Assembly (NCBI GenBank): GCA_050701115.1
Contig: JBOHER010000096.1
Coordinates: 1-23,554, forward strand
DNA length: 23,554 bases
Direction: 5' to 3'
Source: JBOHER01 sp050701115
Lineage (GTDB): Bacteria > Actinomycetota > Actinomycetes > Mycobacteriales > Pseudonocardiaceae
The notes under the pieces were generated by a model, which did no database searches, had not been told where the DNA came from, and saw nothing but the letters and a program-made list of their open reading frames with translations. This document shows, one piece after another, positions 21,067 to 23,554 of this stretch. Each line of letters begins with the position of its first letter. Within the stretch, counting starts at the first letter, position 1. The translations under genes and the position numbers were made by a program.

Positions 21067-22386
21067 TCAATGCTCCTCGGCAGCCGGTTCCGGCCGTTCG
21101 GCAGCTGCCCCTGAGGTGTCATCTGCGGTGTCCTCGGATCCGGCGACGTCGGGATCGTCCGCCGATCGGGTGTCGTCCGCCTCGGTGTCGTCACGCTCAT
21201 CCGGATCGTCGGCGGCGGCCTCCGCTTCCTGGGCTGCGGCCTCCGCTTCCTGGGCTGCGGCCTGCTGCGCGGGCTGGGGACCGGCGAACCAGGCAACGAG
21301 GCCGCCGGGGATGGCGATCCAGCAGAAGGCGGCCAGCGAGAACAGCCCCACCGGGATGACCACCCCGCCAAATGGCCCGGAACCCAACTGCCCACCAGCA
21401 AAAGTGCCGAGCACGACGCAGGTGAACCCGATCAGCGCTCCGGCGACCCCCAGCACGCGGAGCCGAACCAGCGGAACCGGATCAGCTCGGCGATAGGTCC
21501 ATCCGACCAGCGCGCCGACGCAGGCGGGCAGCACCAGCAACAGCAGCCACCAGCCGGCATGGCCATCGGGGATCCCCGCGAGCAGCGGAACACCGGGGAC
21601 CGCACCGCCGGTGAAACCGAACGGGCTCACCGACACCGAGCCGAAGGAGAACCCGGGGCCGGTAGCGAAGGCCAGCGCGCAGAGCACCGCGTTCGGCAGG
21701 TACGCCAGGGACAACAGCAGCATGCCGAATCCGCTGCCGAACCCTGGCGCATTGGCGGCGAACAACCCGTGCATGGTCGGCGCGGAGAGCACCGAGGAGA
21801 GCGTGAGCACCAGGGCGCCGACCGCGAGTAGCCCGGCCATGCCCAGCCACGCGGCCCGCAGGCCGATCACGGCGACGTCATCGATGTAGGGCCGAGCGAG
21901 GTCGAGCAGCCCGCATCGCCTGGCCAGCCCCGCGGTCGCGGACAGCCCGGAGAGCAAGGCGGGAAGACCGAACGCGACCGGCGGCTGCGCGGTGACCGAG
22001 CTACCGTTGGCGGCGATCGCGATGGTCGCGCCCACCACCCCGTACATGCCCGCGATGGTGCCGATCACCGGGATCGCCTGCCGCGGCTCCGCGTAGCCAA
22101 GGCGTCCAGCGACATCCCCGGCCGATCGCGCGACCAGCGCACCCGCAGCGATGGTCAGCACCAGCGGAAGCAGCCCGAGTTGCTGACCGTCGATGGTCAG
22201 CGGCACCTGGTGCGCCGCGAGCCAGCCGGGTGCGGCAGCCAGCAGCACACCCGACGCGGAGAATCGCGCCGGTGCGGCCAGCGCATTGACCACCGCCAGC
22301 AGCGCGGCGATCGCGGCGTATCCGGCCAGCAGGGGCCACGCTGCCGCGGCGAGCAGCACGCGAACCCGGTCGACCGCAGGCGACAC
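21067..22386 (-). CDS. perM: DUF6350 multi-pass membrane protein, PerM-like
   Basis: This ~439-residue protein has about ten hydrophobic segments, then an acidic, low-complexity cytosolic tail (AQEAEAA repeats, then many Asp/Glu/Ser/Ala). It matches DUF6350, the family of mycobacterial PerM (Rv0955), an envelope protein linked to cell division and magnesium-dependent persistence. The gene order perM-purN-purH is the same as Rv0955-Rv0957. I chose GTG 22386 (VSPAVDRVRVLLAAAAWPLLAGY), with AAGGGA about 5 nt upstream, because the sequence further upstream is hydrophilic and not like the family. A 21-bp tandem duplication lies in the tail. The role in this organism is inferred from the family. 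Confidence 0.82.
   Translation of the reverse strand: MSPAVDRVRVLLAAAAWPLLAGYAAIAALLAVVNALAAPARFSASGVLLAAAPGWLAAHQVPLTIDGQQLGLLPLVLTIAAGALVARSAGDVAGRLGYAEPRQAIPVIGTIAGMYGVVGATIAIAANGSSVTAQPPVAFGLPALLSGLSATAGLARRCGLLDLARPYIDDVAVIGLRAAWLGMAGLLAVGALVLTLSSVLSAPTMHGLFAANAPGFGSGFGMLLLSLAYLPNAVLCALAFATGPGFSFGSVSVSPFGFTGGAVPGVPLLAGIPDGHAGWWLLLLVLPACVGALVGWTYRRADPVPLVRLRVLGVAGALIGFTCVVLGTFAGGQLGSGPFGGVVIPVGLFSLAAFCWIAIPGGLVAWFAGPQPAQQAAAQEAEAAAQEAEAAADDPDERDDTEADDTRSADDPDVAGSEDTADDTSGAAAERPEPAAEEH
21218..21259. repeat. two tandem copies of a 21-bp unit in perM tail
   Basis: Units 21218-21238 and 21239-21259 are identical, in frame, and encode the repeated Ala/Glu-rich heptad (AAQEAEA) at the start of the acidic tail. 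Copy number may vary between strains. Confidence 0.85.
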
Positions 22387-22508
22387 ACGCTTCCCTTCAC
22401 TCCATTGGCCTAGCACCGACCACCATCGCACCTGGATCGGGCCGAACGGAGCAGCCACGCCGCCCGCGCCGACGTGGTGTGGGCACACACACTCCGTCGG
22501 GTCAATGG

Positions 22509-22544
22509 CAAGGTCCGTGGCCGGAACTCCGGCCACGGACCTTG
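22509..22544. terminator. perfect 16-bp hairpin after the DUF5336 gene
   Basis: Arms 22509-22524 and 22529-22544 are perfect reverse complements around a 4-nt loop (22525-22528). It begins 21 nt past the stop of the DUF5336 gene (minus strand) and precedes perM, so it should end the upstream transcript or lower read-through. Confidence 0.8.
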
Positions 22545-22565
22545 ACTGACGCTTCCGTCGCCGGG

Positions 22566-23321
22566 TTACCGCTCGCTCTCCGGCTTCTGCGGCGGCTGCT
22601 CCTGCCCGTAGTTCGGCGGCTGCTGGTAGAACTGGCCCTGCTGGGATGCGTACTGGGTCTGCTGCGGCATCGGGCCCTGCCCGGCAGGGGGCTGCGGCTG
22701 CTGCGGCTGGGCAGGGCCGGGCGCACCGCCGAACTGACCGGGATGACCGACCGGACCCGCGGGCGGCTGCTGGCCATACTGACCAGGCTGACCGAACTGG
22801 GCGGGCTGACCGTAAGCAGGTTGCTGCTTGGGCTGGGGCAGTTTGAGCACGCCGTAATCGGACAGCAACGCGGCCAGCGCGACCAGCATCTGGAAGATCG
22901 ACAAGATCAGCAGGAAGATCACGGCCCCGGGAACCGATGGGCCCTCGACCACTCCGCTCAGCACGATGAAGAAGCCGAGCACGGACAGCAGCACGATCAC
23001 CGGCAGCAACGTCGGGCCCTTCGGCAGCACGTGCAACGCGGCGAGCAGCCCGGCAAGCAGCATGAACTGAACCGGGTCGTCGAAGGAAAGGAAGCCGCCA
23101 CCGAAACCCACGCTGTCGGAGAAGCTGAGGAAGTAGGCGAGAAGACCTAGCAGCGTCACCGCGAGCGGAAGGATCACGCCAAGGCTGATCGACCCACCGC
23201 GGCTTGTCTCCTGCTTCGGCGCCTGCGGTGCGGCAGGGGGCAGGTACTGGGTCCCCTGCCCCTGCTGAGGCGGTTGCGACTGCGGCCCCTGGGCCGGGAA
23301 TCCGCCGCTGGGGAAGGACAT
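22566..23321 (-). CDS. DUF5336 membrane protein (34-kDa antigen homologue)
   Basis: This 251-residue protein has a Pro/Gln-rich N-terminus (1-42), four hydrophobic segments (about 45-67, 84-100, 103-124 and 131-152) and a long Gln/Pro/Gly/Tyr-rich C-terminal tail (160-251) built of 'FGQPGQYGQQP'-like repeats. This layout is that of DUF5336, the family of the mycobacterial 34-kDa antigen (Rv0954). The ATG has AGGAG 7 nt upstream; residues further upstream are not family-like. It lies between sucD and perM as in M. tuberculosis. The low-complexity tail may interact with cell-wall or division proteins; that is inference. Confidence 0.85.
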   Translation of the reverse strand: MSFPSGGFPAQGPQSQPPQQGQGTQYLPPAAPQAPKQETSRGGSISLGVILPLAVTLLGLLAYFLSFSDSVGFGGGFLSFDDPVQFMLLAGLLAALHVLPKGPTLLPVIVLLSVLGFFIVLSGVVEGPSVPGAVIFLLILSIFQMLVALAALLSDYGVLKLPQPKQQPAYGQPAQFGQPGQYGQQPPAGPVGHPGQFGGAPGPAQPQQPQPPAGQGPMPQQTQYASQQGQFYQQPPNYGQEQPPQKPESER

Positions 23322-23367
23322 CCGTGCTCTCCTGTCGTTGGTCGTCTGGCAGTGCCGGAACGGACGA

Positions 23368-23393
23368 AGCTGGGTACCACACGGTACCCAGCT
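23368..23393. terminator. sucD terminator hairpin, perfect 11-bp stem
   Basis: AGCTGGGTACC (23368-23378) and GGTACCCAGCT (23383-23393) pair perfectly around the loop ACAC. It lies 13 nt beyond the sucD stop on the minus strand and before the DUF5336 gene. Confidence 0.8.
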
Positions 23394-23406
23394 CCCGGCA
23401 AGACCA

Positions 23407-23554
23407 CTACAGGCCCCTGAAGATCTCCCGAGCCAGTTCGGCGGTCTCACTCGGCGTCTTGCCGACCTTCACGCCTGCCGCTTCGAGCGCCTCCTTCTTG
23501 GCCGCCGCGGTACCCGCGGAACCGGAGACGATCGCGCCGGCGTGACCCATGGTC
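23407..23554 (-). CDS. sucD: succinyl-CoA synthetase alpha subunit, C-terminal end (partial)
   Basis: Only the last ~48 codons lie in the window. They read MGHAGAIVSGSAGTAAAKK, then EALEAAGVKVGKTPSE and a final helix ending in FRGL. This is the diagnostic SucD C-terminus: the conserved GHAGAI is just downstream of the active-site His segment, which is outside the window. The enzyme converts succinyl-CoA to succinate with nucleotide triphosphate formation in the TCA cycle. The partner sucC would be expected upstream, outside the window. A hairpin terminator follows the stop. Confidence 0.93.
   Translation of the reverse strand, partial: TMGHAGAIVSGSAGTAAAKKEALEAAGVKVGKTPSETAELAREIFRGL

Noticed and set aside
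22387..23382. Upstream extension of the perM frame
   Set aside because: It overlaps the DUF5336 gene, has no family resemblance and no good ribosome binding site. GTG 22386 gives the expected N-terminus.

Overview
The window is high-GC actinobacterial chromosome, most probably from the Pseudonocardiaceae (Amycolatopsis/Saccharomonospora-like). GTG and TTG starts are common, many neighbouring genes have overlapping stop and start codons, and the families are typically actinobacterial: DUF6350/PerM, DUF5336, DUF3017, DUF1918, DUF6879, an actinobacterial ImuA'-ImuB-DnaE2 mutasome and a TNT-domain protein. The genus is inferred from gene content and was not tested.

Region 1-6.3 kb is accessory. 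It opens with a solitary N6-adenine methylase-like gene that has an N-terminal helix-turn-helix. Next is a compact minus-strand cassette (3612 down to 1727): a small CPTVY protein, a DUF6879 protein, a broken XRE/DUF5753 regulator, a tiny CxxCxGxG zinc-ribbon-like reading frame interrupted by TGA, and two small unknown proteins, most of them coupled by overlapping or adjacent stop and start signals. Exonuclease III and an SH3-like membrane-anchored protein follow. A divergent intergenic region with several inverted repeats then leads to a complete YefM-YoeB toxin-antitoxin pair with a recognisable operator. A frameshifted, truncated gene remnant and a strong hairpin close the region.

Region 6.3-10.6 kb is mostly housekeeping: NADP-isocitrate dehydrogenase (icd), a Cys-rich zinc-binding protein, DUF1918, and a minus-strand group of a YdcZ-type DMT transporter, FolD and a DUF3017 membrane protein. 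FolD has a strong ribosome binding site but no ordinary start codon at the right distance from it.

Region 10.6-12.8 kb holds a 663-residue modular protein with an N-terminal YezG-like (immunity/antitoxin) domain and a C-terminal TNT (NAD+ glycohydrolase toxin) domain, transcribed towards dnaE2.

Region 12.8-18.6 kb is a complete imuA'-imuB-dnaE2 SOS mutagenesis operon, preceded by a textbook actinobacterial LexA box (TCGAAC-N4-GTTCGA). Region 18.7-23.55 kb is the conserved block sucD - DUF5336 - perM - purN - purH (the order seen around Rv0952-Rv0957 in M. tuberculosis), with clear hairpin terminators after sucD, after the DUF5336 gene and after purH. It covers the last steps of IMP synthesis, succinyl-CoA synthetase and an envelope or division membrane protein.

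The items most worth a second look are the TNT/YezG fusion, the cassette at 1.7-3.6 kb with its TGA-interrupted zinc ribbon, the methylase with an unusual motif IV, the folD start, and the YefM-type operator geometry. No tRNA, rRNA, CRISPR array or intact insertion sequence was seen.
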